Shown: one piece after another, positions 1 through 6,611 of the stretch
How the letters are laid out: every line of letters begins with the position of its first letter
Position numbering within the stretch: position 1 is the stretch's first letter
From: an uncultured Oscillospiraceae bacterium
Lineage (GTDB): Bacteria > Bacillota > Clostridia > Oscillospirales > Oscillospiraceae
Direction: 5' to 3'
DNA: 11,370 nt
Assembly: GCA_934659475.1 (NCBI GenBank)
Contig: CAKUHX010000041.1
Location: forward strand, 1 to 11,370
The notes under the pieces: generated by a model
Told to the model about the DNA's origin: nothing
Seen by the model: the letters and a program-made list of their open reading frames with translations, nothing else
Databases searched by the model: none
Position numbers and translations under genes: made by a program

Positions 1-168
1 CCCTGGGTCGAACAGCGGCAGGGGGCGCAGCACCGCCGCCAGCAGTACCAGTCCGCAGGTGAGCTTTCCCACCCGCTTTACCGGCCCCTCGGGCATCAGG
101 GTCTGAGCCAGGGCCGCCAGGATGGCCGCCGCCGCCACCCCCAGCACCCAGTCACGCAGGGCGCTCAC
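1..168 (-). CDS. spoIIIAF: Stage III sporulation protein AF, N-terminal part (cut by window edge)
   Basis: SpoIIIAF is a small membrane protein of the SpoIIIA-SpoIIQ channel complex that links mother cell and forespore during engulfment. Only the first 56 codons are in the window. They read MSALRDWVLGVAAAAILAAL and then a second hydrophobic stretch (about residues 40-50, LTCGLVLLAAVLRPLPLF), giving the two N-terminal membrane helices and the short LMP...VKRVGKL linker typical of the family. The GTG start at 168 overlaps the spoIIIAE stop as GTGA (165-168). No clear Shine-Dalgarno sequence precedes it, so translation is probably coupled to spoIIIAE. Identity comes mainly from operon position plus this N-terminal pattern; the cytoplasmic/periplasmic C-terminal domain lies outside the window. 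Confidence 0.85.
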   Translation of the reverse strand, partial: MSALRDWVLGVAAAAILAALAQTLMPEGPVKRVGKLTCGLVLLAAVLRPLPLFDPG

Positions 169-1235
169 GGGACAGCCGCCGCCACGGCGGCGATCAGGCT
201 GACCAGCAGCAGCAGGGCGCAGGCGCCGGTCATGCCCAGGATCAGGCCGAAGGCGGAGCCGATGTCATCCATCAGTTTACATGATCTCATATCGCACACC
301 ATCCCCGCCAGAGCGGCGGCCAGTTTATAAGTCAGATAGTGCAGGGCCAGCCGCAGGAAGGGGATCAGGCAGATGGCCAGTGTCGCCGCCAGCCCCACCG
401 CCCCCACGGTGCCCCGCAGGGCCCCCGCGCCGGCCAGTACGGTCTCCGCCGCGTCGGACAGGATTCCCCCTACCACGGGCACCGCCCGGGAGATAGCCAT
501 CTTCGCCGTTTTCACCGCTGCCGCGTCCGCCGACCCCGCAACGGCCCCGCTGGCGGTGAGCCAGCCCACGAAGAGCAGCAGGAACACGGTCAGCGCCCCC
601 TGTACGCCCCCGCGGATCAGCTCCGCTACTTTTTTCAGGCCCGGGCTGCCCACGGCGGCGCAGGCGCAGCAGGCCCCCACATAAGTGTAGATCAGGGGGA
701 TCAGCAGCCCGTCCATGGCGCTCATCAGCAGGTCGGCAAACAGCACCGTAGCCCCCTGGCGCACCGCGGCCGCCCCCACCTGACCGGTGGCGGCGGTCAG
801 GGCGGCCAGCACCGGCAGCAGAAGGGAGGAAAAGCCGTCCATGACCTCCACCGTCTGCCGCCCCAGCCCTATCATGGCCCCCACATCGCCCACGGCCAGC
901 GCGGTGACCGACAGCGCCCCGGCCAGCTCCACCGCCTGCATCGCCCCCTTGTCTCCCTCCGGGACCATCCCCTGGGCCAGGGCGCACAGCAGGGCCACGG
1001 CCACCAGCCGCGCCCCGGCGGGGGCCATCTCCCGGATCAGAGGGACCAACGCCTCCGCCGCCCTGCGCAGCACCCCGGCTATCCCCCCGGAAAGGCCGTC
1101 CGACCGGGAAACGCCGTAGTCCTCCGCCGCCTGAAACAGCTCCTCCGCCCCGTAAGCGGCGCTCTCCTCCGCCCCGCTCACGGGGGCAGTCAGCGCCAGA
1201 AGCAGAAGGAGCACGGCCAGCGCCCGGCCCCTCAC
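165..1235 (-). CDS. spoIIIAE: Stage III sporulation protein AE
   Basis: This is a polytopic membrane protein of the SpoIIIA-SpoIIQ feeding-tube complex, made in the mother cell and needed for late sigma-G activity in the forespore. The chosen GTG start (1233-1235) gives 356 aa. It opens with a signal-peptide-like sequence (VRGRALAVLLLLLALTAPVSGA, cleavage plausible near residue 21). After it come an amphipathic soluble segment (about 25-70) and several hydrophobic segments near 78-90, 105-125, 136-148, 163-195, 213-233, 275-298 and 333-355. The start is supported by GGAGGAG five bases upstream and by a 4-bp GTGA overlap with spoIIIAD. The same frame is open 336 bp further upstream, but that extension is G/P/R-rich and overlaps spoIIIAD, so it is rejected. 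The protein is somewhat shorter than the roughly 400 aa of the Bacillus subtilis protein. Confidence 0.9.
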   Translation of the reverse strand: MRGRALAVLLLLLALTAPVSGAEESAAYGAEELFQAAEDYGVSRSDGLSGGIAGVLRRAAEALVPLIREMAPAGARLVAVALLCALAQGMVPEGDKGAMQAVELAGALSVTALAVGDVGAMIGLGRQTVEVMDGFSSLLLPVLAALTAATGQVGAAAVRQGATVLFADLLMSAMDGLLIPLIYTYVGACCACAAVGSPGLKKVAELIRGGVQGALTVFLLLFVGWLTASGAVAGSADAAAVKTAKMAISRAVPVVGGILSDAAETVLAGAGALRGTVGAVGLAATLAICLIPFLRLALHYLTYKLAAALAGMVCDMRSCKLMDDIGSAFGLILGMTGACALLLLVSLIAAVAAAVP

Positions 1236-1621
1236 AGCAGCTCCTCCAGCAGGGCCAGCACCGCCCCCATCAGGGGCAGTGCGGCGGCCAGGGCCAGCAC
1301 CGCCCCCGCCGTCTCCACAAAGGCGGCCACGCCCCCCTCTCCGGCGCTGCGGCAGACCTCCGCTGTCACCCGGGTGATCAGAGCCAGCGCCACCGTCTTT
1401 AGCACGGGGCCCACGACAGCGGCGTCCAGCTGGGCCAGACGGGCCAGCTGCTCCGCCATGGCCGCCGCCGCCCCCAGGCCGTCCAGCACCATGGTCAGGA
1501 TCCACACGCCGGCGGCCAGGGTGAGCAGCAGGCCGAACTCCGGCGCGCCCCGGCGCACCACAGCCCCGCACAGCGCGGCGGTCACCGCGGCCGCCGCCAC
1601 CTTTCCCATGACCTCCATCAC
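1232..1621 (-). CDS. spoIIIAD: Stage III sporulation protein AD
   Basis: This small integral membrane protein of the SpoIIIA complex is 129 aa, close to the family length of about 130. Hydrophobic segments lie near residues 5-22, 27-47, 70-85 and 103-127. The central part, GPVLKTVALALITRVTAEVC followed by RSAGEGGVAAFVETAG, matches the conserved SpoIIIAD pattern of an E-T-[IV]-L-K-[IT]-like segment, a polar RSAG-E-G turn and a final hydrophobic helix. The start is ambiguous: GTG at 1621 overlaps the spoIIIAC stop by 4 bp (GTGA), and the next codon is ATG (1618). No strong Shine-Dalgarno sequence is seen for either, so coupling to spoIIIAC is likely. Confidence 0.9.
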   Translation of the reverse strand: MMEVMGKVAAAAVTAALCGAVVRRGAPEFGLLLTLAAGVWILTMVLDGLGAAAAMAEQLARLAQLDAAVVGPVLKTVALALITRVTAEVCRSAGEGGVAAFVETAGAVLALAAALPLMGAVLALLEELL

Positions 1622-1812
1622 AGGTGGAACAGGGTCTTGACCATGGTGAACAGGTCGGCGATCTCCTGCACCACCATCATCAGCACCACCACCAGGGCGG
1701 CCAGTGTGGTCATCATGGCCTGCTCATCCCGCCCCGCCCGGGTCAGCACCTGATTCAGTACGGCCACCACGATCCCGATGGCCGCGATCTTAAAGATCAG
1801 ATCCACATCCAC
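1618..1812 (-). CDS. spoIIIAC: Stage III sporulation protein AC
   Basis: This is a 64-aa membrane protein of the SpoIIIA complex. It shows the typical family layout: an opening DVDLIFKIAAIGIVVAVLNQ helix, a short charged loop with TRAGRDEQA, and a second helix LAALVVVLMMVVQEIADLF followed by a short basic/hydrophobic tail. The GTG start at 1812 is preceded by an AGGGGGAGG ribosome site at about 5 bp. The gene lies 19 bp after the spoIIIAB stop and its stop overlaps the start of spoIIIAD. Length, two-helix topology and position between AB and AD make the call firm. Confidence 0.92.
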   Translation of the reverse strand: MDVDLIFKIAAIGIVVAVLNQVLTRAGRDEQAMMTTLAALVVVLMMVVQEIADLFTMVKTLFHL

Positions 1813-1831
1813 GCAGACCTCCCCCTTTCGT

Positions 1832-2341
1832 TCACAGCAGCAGGATCATCAGAAAAGCCCCGCCGGTCACCCCCAGGGCCTGATAGACCCGGCCCATACG
1901 GCGGCAGTTCTCCCCCTCCCGCTCCCGCAGCAGCGCCAGCTGCTTTCGGGTCTCCTCCACCGCGCCGCACTGCCGCGCGGTCTCATACCGTCCCAAATAC
2001 TGGCCCAGGGGACGCAGCAAGTCCCGCCCCTCTGGGGACAGGCCCTCCAGCCCGTCCACCTCCCCGGCCCATACCGCGGAAAAGGCGGCCCGTTCCGGGT
2101 CATCCAGCCCCAGGGCACAGGCGGCGAACAGCTGCCCCGCCGTCCCGCTGCAGCGTCTGGCCAGCCCCTCCAGCAGCTGAGGCAGGGGCTGGCACCGCAG
2201 GGCCAGCTCCCCCTCCAGCAGGGCCAGCCCCCGGATCAGCTGATCCAGAGTCCGCACGCCCTCCCGCAGTTGGCGGTCCCGGCTCAGGCCCAGCCCGGCG
2301 CACCCCGCCGCCGCCATGATCGCTCCCAACAGCTTCAGCAC
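1832..2341 (-). CDS. spoIIIAB: Stage III sporulation protein AB
   Basis: SpoIIIAB is a membrane protein of the sporulation channel whose soluble domain resembles GspF of type II secretion systems (established for the family); it is thought to work with the SpoIIIAA ATPase. With a GTG start at 2341 it has 169 aa, matching the family's roughly 170. It has an N-terminal helix (VLKLLGAIMAAAGCAGLGLS), a helical cytoplasmic domain with RTLDQLIRGLALLEGELALR and PLPQLLEGLARR, and a C-terminal helix (GVTGGAFLMILLL). The start was chosen because family members begin [MV]LKLLGA, because GAGG/AAGGAG lie just upstream, and because the gene then overlaps the spoIIIAA end by 7 bp. The same frame stays open to 2803 inside spoIIIAA; that extension is a shadow of the upstream gene. 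Confidence 0.9.
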   Translation of the reverse strand: MLKLLGAIMAAAGCAGLGLSRDRQLREGVRTLDQLIRGLALLEGELALRCQPLPQLLEGLARRCSGTAGQLFAACALGLDDPERAAFSAVWAGEVDGLEGLSPEGRDLLRPLGQYLGRYETARQCGAVEETRKQLALLREREGENCRRMGRVYQALGVTGGAFLMILLL

Positions 2342-3225
2342 AGCTCCTTCACCTCGTATTCCCGTCCGGCCGTGCCCCGTCCGATGGTCACAAGGCGCCG
2401 GAATATCTTCTCCTCCAGCAGCCTGCGGTAGAGGGGACGACTGGACAGCCCTCCCCGCTCCCCGTGGGCGGTGGCCAGCAGCACCGCACCGCAGCCCGCC
2501 GCCGCGGTCAGGGCGTCCACATCCTCCGGTGCGGTGATCTCGTCCATGGCCAGCACCTGGGGGTTCATGGCCCGCAGCAGCAGCATGGCCCCCCTCGCCT
2601 TGGAGCAGCCCTCGATCACATCGGTCCGCCGGCCCACCTCCAGCTGGGGCCTTCCGCCGTACAGGGCTGCCACTTCTCCCCGCTCGTCGGTCAGCCCCAC
2701 CCGCAGGGCGGGGCCGCCCTCCCCCTCTGAGATACACCGCACCAGCTCCCGCAGCAGCGTGGTCTTTCCCAGGCCGGGCGGCGCTGCGATCAGGGCGGAA
2801 CACAGCCTGTCCCCCTCCAGCAGACGGGGGAGAACTGTGACCGCCGTGCCCCGCAGCTGCCGCGCGATGCGGATGGAGACGGAGGACAGGGCCCGGATCG
2901 TCCGCACCTGCTGTTCCTGGGTCACCATCGTACCGCAGATGCCGATCCTGTGCCCCCCCTCAATGGTGAGATAGCCTTCCCGCAGCTGGGGCAGCACTGC
3001 GTGGATGGAGGAGCGGCTGGCGATCTCCAGCAGCAGCTCCAGGTCCTCCGGCACCACCGCCCGGCGTGACAGGGGCACCTCCCCCTCGGGCAGTACCGCC
3101 GTCATGGGCCAGCCGCACCGCAGCCGCAGCTCCTCTGTCCGGGCCCGCTCCCCCTCCGGGAGGGCCATGGCCTGCCGACGCAGCTCCATAGGCAGCACCG
3201 ATGCCGCCTGTTCAAACGCTCTCAT
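2335..3225 (-). CDS. spoIIIAA: Stage III sporulation protein AA, secretion-type ATPase
   Basis: This is the cytoplasmic ATPase of the SpoIIIA-SpoIIQ complex, related to type II/IV secretion ATPases, and is thought to energise the mother cell-forespore channel. It has 296 aa. The N-terminal region (about 1-90) includes EELRLRCGWP and SRSSIHAVLPQLREGYLTIE, then GGHRIGICG (90-98). Walker A is APPGLGKTT (148-156), Walker B is QVLAMDEI (223-230), and a sensor-like ATAHG is at 251-255. RTDVIEGCSKARG (200-212) is a conserved family segment. The ATG start at 3225 follows GGGGGCGGAAGG. It is the first gene of the operon, 143 bp from hadC, with a terminator and a candidate sigma-E promoter between them. 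It is the only gene of the operon here that starts with ATG. Confidence 0.95.
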   Translation of the reverse strand: MRAFEQAASVLPMELRRQAMALPEGERARTEELRLRCGWPMTAVLPEGEVPLSRRAVVPEDLELLLEIASRSSIHAVLPQLREGYLTIEGGHRIGICGTMVTQEQQVRTIRALSSVSIRIARQLRGTAVTVLPRLLEGDRLCSALIAAPPGLGKTTLLRELVRCISEGEGGPALRVGLTDERGEVAALYGGRPQLEVGRRTDVIEGCSKARGAMLLLRAMNPQVLAMDEITAPEDVDALTAAAGCGAVLLATAHGERGGLSSRPLYRRLLEEKIFRRLVTIGRGTAGREYEVKELC

Positions 3226-3258
3226 CCTTCCGCCCCCTGCCTGTCCTTGTTCTCTCCC

Positions 3259-3287
3259 ATCCTATGAGGACAGGCCCCGGGGTATTC
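3259..3287 (-). promoter_or_regulatory. Candidate sigma-E promoter of spoIIIA operon
   Basis: Read on the minus strand, GAATACC (3281-3287) and CATAGGAT (3259-3266) are separated by 14 bp. The second element matches the sigma-E -10 consensus CATACAAT at 6 of 8 positions, and the first carries the ATA core of the -35. The spoIIIA operon is known to be sigma-E dependent in sporeformers, and the element lies 34 bp before the spoIIIAA start. Support is motif and position only. Confidence 0.45.
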
Positions 3288-3304
3288 CTGTCTCCGCGGC
3301 CCAA

Positions 3305-3350
3305 AGCACAAAAGATCCCCCGGAGGAGCAGCGGCTCCTCCAGGGGATCT
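3305..3350 (-). terminator. Rho-independent terminator of had operon
   Basis: On the minus strand this forms a long hairpin: an outer stem of 8 bp (AGATCCCC with GGGGATCT, 3313-3320 / 3343-3350), one C-A mismatch, and an inner stem of 7 bp (GGAGGAG with CTCCTCC, 3322-3328 / 3335-3341) around a 6-nt loop. It is followed on the minus strand by TTTTGTGCTTT. It begins 19 bp after the hadC stop, so it ends the crt-hadA-hadI-hadB-hadC transcript and separates it from spoIIIA. Confidence 0.85.
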
Positions 3351-3368
3351 CTATGGGATCGGGCAGAC

Positions 3369-4496
3369 TTACAGGGACTCGCAGAAGGTCTGGACGCGGG
3401 TGCGGATCTGCTCGAAGCTGGCGTTCTGCTGGTCGATCTCGATGCTGACGCAGGGATGGCCGGCGCTGCGCAGGTCCTTCTCCAGCCAAGGCTGGTCGTA
3501 CTCCTCGGGGTCGCAGAACTTGACCATGCAGACGATCACACCGTCGGCCCCGGTCTCCTGGCACAGCTTGGCCAGCTGGCCGCCGCGGGGCTTGCCCAGC
3601 TCGTGGATCAGAGAGCAGCCATACCGCTCGTTCCACTGCAGGGCCAGACGCTTCAGGCCGCCGCCGCCCTTCTCGGGGGTGTCGGCGCGGAACTGCTGGG
3701 ACTCCTGCACCAGATCGTCGCCCACAACGGCCACGTTGTTCTCCGCCAGGATGTCCAGCACCTGGTCGGGCTCACACATGATGCCGGTGAGGACGACCTT
3801 CTTGCCGGTCCAGTTGTACATAGGACGGGCCTTCAGCCCCTCGATAATGTCCTTGACGATAGCGGTGTGCTCGCTCTTCTCGAAGAAGAAGGCGCTCTTG
3901 AACACGGCATGACGCACCTTGGGGGTAATGACGTCCAGGTGGTCGTTGGCCACGGCGGCAAACTCCCGCATGGTCTTGTTGTGCTCGTTATAGACCTCGA
4001 TGGTCTGATGCAGGGCGTCCTCGTTCATCATCTTGCCGGTGATGGTGTACAGCTGGGTCAGAACGGTCTCATACTCGCTGACCAGATAGTCGGTGCTGGC
4101 GGGGTTGGAGCGGTTCTGGGGGTATACGATGGCGATGGCGGGGATGGACTTGATGCCGAAGCGCCAGTTCTGGGTCATGCAGCGCAGGGTGTCGCAGATG
4201 GCGGGGATGATCACGGCGCTCATACCGTCATAAACGCCCTTCAGGCCGAACTCCATGTTGGCCTGCATGATGGAGCAGGCGAAGGCGGGCAGATAACTCT
4301 TGGCCAGCTTCAGCTCGGTATGGCCGCCCCACATGCCCATGGGGATCATGCCGGAGGCGTGGACCAGCTCCTCGGGAGCCCAGGGGGCAAAGCAGCCCAC
4401 GACCTTCTTGCCCTGGCCCAGATAATAGTCCAGCTGCGCTCTTGGGTTTTCACAGGCCCCCTGCAGACGGGCAATGCTCTGTTGTAGATCAGCCAT
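3369..4496 (-). CDS. hadC: (R)-2-hydroxyacyl-CoA dehydratase, subunit beta (HadC/HgdB family)
   Basis: This is one subunit of the oxygen-sensitive [4Fe-4S] dehydratase that removes water from (R)-2-hydroxyacyl-CoA through a ketyl radical to give (E)-2-enoyl-CoA. At 375 aa it matches HadC/HgdB length. The family opening GCFAPWAPEELVHASGMIPM (34-53) is followed by probable cluster cysteines C74 (AFACSI), C101 (IPAICDTLRC) and C328 (VKFCDPEEYDQPWL); assigning these three as ligands is inferred from family spacing. The middle DLVQESQQFR and the end SIEIDQQNASFEQIRTRVQTF (two parts of the conserved C-terminus) also fit. The ATG start follows GGAGG and overlaps the hadB stop by 8 bp (4489-4496). 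The true substrate (isocaproyl-, phenyllactyl-, glutaryl- or another 2-hydroxyacyl-CoA) cannot be read from the sequence. Confidence 0.9.
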   Translation of the reverse strand: MADLQQSIARLQGACENPRAQLDYYLGQGKKVVGCFAPWAPEELVHASGMIPMGMWGGHTELKLAKSYLPAFACSIMQANMEFGLKGVYDGMSAVIIPAICDTLRCMTQNWRFGIKSIPAIAIVYPQNRSNPASTDYLVSEYETVLTQLYTITGKMMNEDALHQTIEVYNEHNKTMREFAAVANDHLDVITPKVRHAVFKSAFFFEKSEHTAIVKDIIEGLKARPMYNWTGKKVVLTGIMCEPDQVLDILAENNVAVVGDDLVQESQQFRADTPEKGGGGLKRLALQWNERYGCSLIHELGKPRGGQLAKLCQETGADGVIVCMVKFCDPEEYDQPWLEKDLRSAGHPCVSIEIDQQNASFEQIRTRVQTFCESL

Positions 4497-5796
4497 TTTT
4501 CTTAGCCTCCTTATTCTGCTTCATGACCTCGACCAGGCCCTGGATGCGGGTCTCGAACTGGGCCTCGCTGTAATTGCGGTAGTCGGCCTGATCGCCGTCG
4601 AACGAGGTGAAGGGCACGCCGGCCATCTCGGACAGCTGGCGCTGGACCTCCATCATCTGGCAGTCCATGACCTTGCAGCTGCGGTTGACGTGGTAAATGG
4701 TGCCTTCGCAGTCCATGCGCTTCAGGGCCTCCATGCGGCGGCCCATCATGGTGGTGGCATTGTCACCGTTGGTGGAGGCGAAGCAGTAGGCCCGGGCCAT
4801 GCCATCCAGGTCATCATACTTGATGGCCCATGCCTTGCCGTAGCTGGAGGCCACCATGTTGACGCCGTACTTCTTCAGGGTGCGCAGGTTGTGGCTCAGA
4901 TAGGGCCAGCAGGCGATGCCGTCCCAGGACACGCGGTACTCCTCCTCCACAGGGAAGGTGGAGGTGCCCTCCTTGATGTGCTGCTCCATCTCCTCGTTCA
5001 GCTGGCGCATGATGGCGGTGGTGGAGTCCTTGCCGCGGTTGCACACCATGGCGGACATGTAGTTGAACAGCTCAAAGCCGCCGATGGGGGCGGGCTTGTG
5101 GTCCATCAGGTTGTTGGCGCGCTCCCACAGGTAGCTGTTCAGCTGGGAGACACGCATGACCTCCTTGAACCGCTCCTCGTCCCAGGTCTTGCCGGTAAAG
5201 GCACACAGGTCCTTGATGAGCTGGTCGATCTGGGCGCGGACATAGCGCACACGGGTCTCGGTGACGTAGTCCATGGGGTTGTAGCAGGTGTCGATGAAGA
5301 ACACGGGGATGTTCAGCTGGCGAGCCAGGTTCTCATACCACTTGGTCAGCTGGTTGCAGATGTTGTTGGTCAGCAGCAGGAAATCGGGCTTGACCATCTT
5401 GCCGCCGTCGGGCAGCTCCACCTCGCTCTCGCCATTGAGCACAGCGGTGTAGGCCAGGTTCAGCTTGGCGTAAGCGCACAGGTCGTTGGAGTAGCCCAGG
5501 GGACCCTCGCACTCCTGCAGGAAGGGGTCGGCCTGATGGCGGGCCGCGATGCCTGCGGTGTGGTTTTCGGGATACAGCACCACGATGCCCAGGGTCTCGG
5601 CGATCTCCTGGGGGAAGATGGAGGCGGACCAGCCCACCTTCTCGCCCCGTTCCTTGGCCAGGCGGGCGCTCTCAAACAGGGCATTGGTCTGCTCGCCGAT
5701 CATCAGCAGGGACTTCGCCTTGGGGCGCTTAGGCTTGGGGGCGGGAGCGGCCTGCTCCCCAGCGGGGGCGGCAGTGGTATTCACAGTTTCGCTCAT
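4489..5796 (-). CDS. hadB: (R)-2-hydroxyacyl-CoA dehydratase, subunit alpha (HadB/HgdA family)
   Basis: This is the partner subunit of hadC in the [4Fe-4S] 2-hydroxyacyl-CoA dehydratase. It has 435 aa. From about residue 35 it follows the family pattern: GWSASIFPQEIAETLGIVVL, HTAGIAARH, then SNDLCAYAKLNLAY (C107), LLTNNICNQLTKWYENLAR (C147), FIDTCYNP, and VNRSCKVMDCQ (C374, C379) near the C-terminus. C107, C147 and one of C374/C379 are the likely cluster ligands (inferred from family spacing). Residues 2-29 are an added Ala/Pro/Lys-rich tail (AAPAGEQAAPAPKPKRPKAK) not expected in the roughly 408-aa HadB type. The start follows AAGAAGG, and the ATG overlaps the hadI stop as ATGA (5793-5796). 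Specificity is unknown. Confidence 0.9.
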   Translation of the reverse strand: MSETVNTTAAPAGEQAAPAPKPKRPKAKSLLMIGEQTNALFESARLAKERGEKVGWSASIFPQEIAETLGIVVLYPENHTAGIAARHQADPFLQECEGPLGYSNDLCAYAKLNLAYTAVLNGESEVELPDGGKMVKPDFLLLTNNICNQLTKWYENLARQLNIPVFFIDTCYNPMDYVTETRVRYVRAQIDQLIKDLCAFTGKTWDEERFKEVMRVSQLNSYLWERANNLMDHKPAPIGGFELFNYMSAMVCNRGKDSTTAIMRQLNEEMEQHIKEGTSTFPVEEEYRVSWDGIACWPYLSHNLRTLKKYGVNMVASSYGKAWAIKYDDLDGMARAYCFASTNGDNATTMMGRRMEALKRMDCEGTIYHVNRSCKVMDCQMMEVQRQLSEMAGVPFTSFDGDQADYRNYSEAQFETRIQGLVEVMKQNKEAKKNG

Positions 5797-6587
5797 ACGT
5801 TCTTACCTTCTTTTTTACAATATTTTTCCCATGCGAACACCGCCGCGCCAATGGCTCCCGCCGACTGACACAGGGGGTGTACATGGACGGGGCACCCGAT
5901 CTCCCGCTCCATGGCGTGGACAACGCCGATGTTCAGGGCAACGCCGCCGCTCATGGCGAGGGACTCAGGCCGGCCCAGCCGCAGCGCCATGCCGGCCACC
6001 CGCTTTGCAACGGAGTTGTGGATGCCCGCAGCGATGTCCTCAATGGGCACATTGGAGGACAGCTGGGAGATGACCTCGGACTCGGCGAACACCGTGCAGG
6101 TGTTGCTGATGCTGACGGGGTGCTGGGCCCGCTCCGACAGGGGGCCCAGCTCGTTGATGTCCACGTTCAGCACCTTCGCCATCACATCCAGGAACCGGCC
6201 GGTGCCGGCGGCGCACTTGTCGTTCATCTGGAAAGCCAGCAGCTGGCCCTTGTCCGAGATCTTCAGGGCCTTGGCGTCCTGGCCGCCGATGTCGATGATG
6301 GTGCGGATCTCCGGCATCAGAAAGTGGATGCCCTTGGCGTGGCAGCTCAGCTCACTGATCTGCTCGTCGGCATACTCGCAGTTCATGCGGCCGTAACCGG
6401 TGACCACGGTGTAGACCATATCCTCCGGCTTGAGCCCGGTCTGGCGGAACACCTGCTCCCGGGCCTGCTCAGGGCCGATGGTGCCGGTGCCCAGAGGGAT
6501 GACGCAGTGGGCTGTCAGCTCCGTGCCGTCCTTCAGGATGACGGCCTTGCTGGAGGTGGAGCCGATGTCGATTCCAAATGTATACAT
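5793..6587 (-). CDS. hadI: 2-hydroxyacyl-CoA dehydratase activator (HadI/HgdC ATPase)
   Basis: This is the extremely oxygen-sensitive 'archerase'. A dimer bridged by one [4Fe-4S] cluster injects a high-energy electron into HadBC, driven by ATP. It has 264 aa, the usual length. It has the ASKHA ATPase fold motifs GIDIGSTSSKAVI (5-17), IIDIGGQDAKAL (97-108) and MSGGVALNIGV (212-222). The two cluster-binding cysteines are C125 in DKCAAGTGRF and C164 in SNTCTVFAESE, matching the two conserved cysteines of HgdC-type activators. The helix-cluster-helix context GTGRFLDVMA is intact. The ATG is preceded by GGGAGGAAATTAC. The gene lies 24 bp after hadA and overlaps hadB by 4 bp, the usual hadA-I-B-C order. 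Confidence 0.95.
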   Translation of the reverse strand: MYTFGIDIGSTSSKAVILKDGTELTAHCVIPLGTGTIGPEQAREQVFRQTGLKPEDMVYTVVTGYGRMNCEYADEQISELSCHAKGIHFLMPEIRTIIDIGGQDAKALKISDKGQLLAFQMNDKCAAGTGRFLDVMAKVLNVDINELGPLSERAQHPVSISNTCTVFAESEVISQLSSNVPIEDIAAGIHNSVAKRVAGMALRLGRPESLAMSGGVALNIGVVHAMEREIGCPVHVHPLCQSAGAIGAAVFAWEKYCKKEGKNV

Positions 6588-6611
6588 GTAATTTCCTCCC
6601 GGGAACGGATG

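Noticed and set aside
1233..1571. N-terminally extended SpoIIIAE starting near 1571
   Set aside because: The extension overlaps spoIIIAD almost completely, is Gly/Arg/Pro-rich, and precedes a good signal-peptide start with its own ribosome site at 1235.
339..1640. Long plus-strand reading frame opposite the spoIIIA genes
   Set aside because: It lies antisense to well-supported SpoIIIAE/AD. Its Gln/His/Pro/Arg-rich low-complexity product is what a GC-rich opposite frame gives, and it has no recognisable motif.
2342..2803. N-terminally extended SpoIIIAB
   Set aside because: The extra residues are an out-of-frame reading of spoIIIAA; the GTG at 2341 gives the family's normal start and length.
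3201..5868. Two long plus-strand frames opposite hadC and hadB (3201-4487 and 4474-5868)
   Set aside because: They are shadow frames of the dehydratase genes, with biased Leu/Gly/Val/Ala/His composition and no family motifs.
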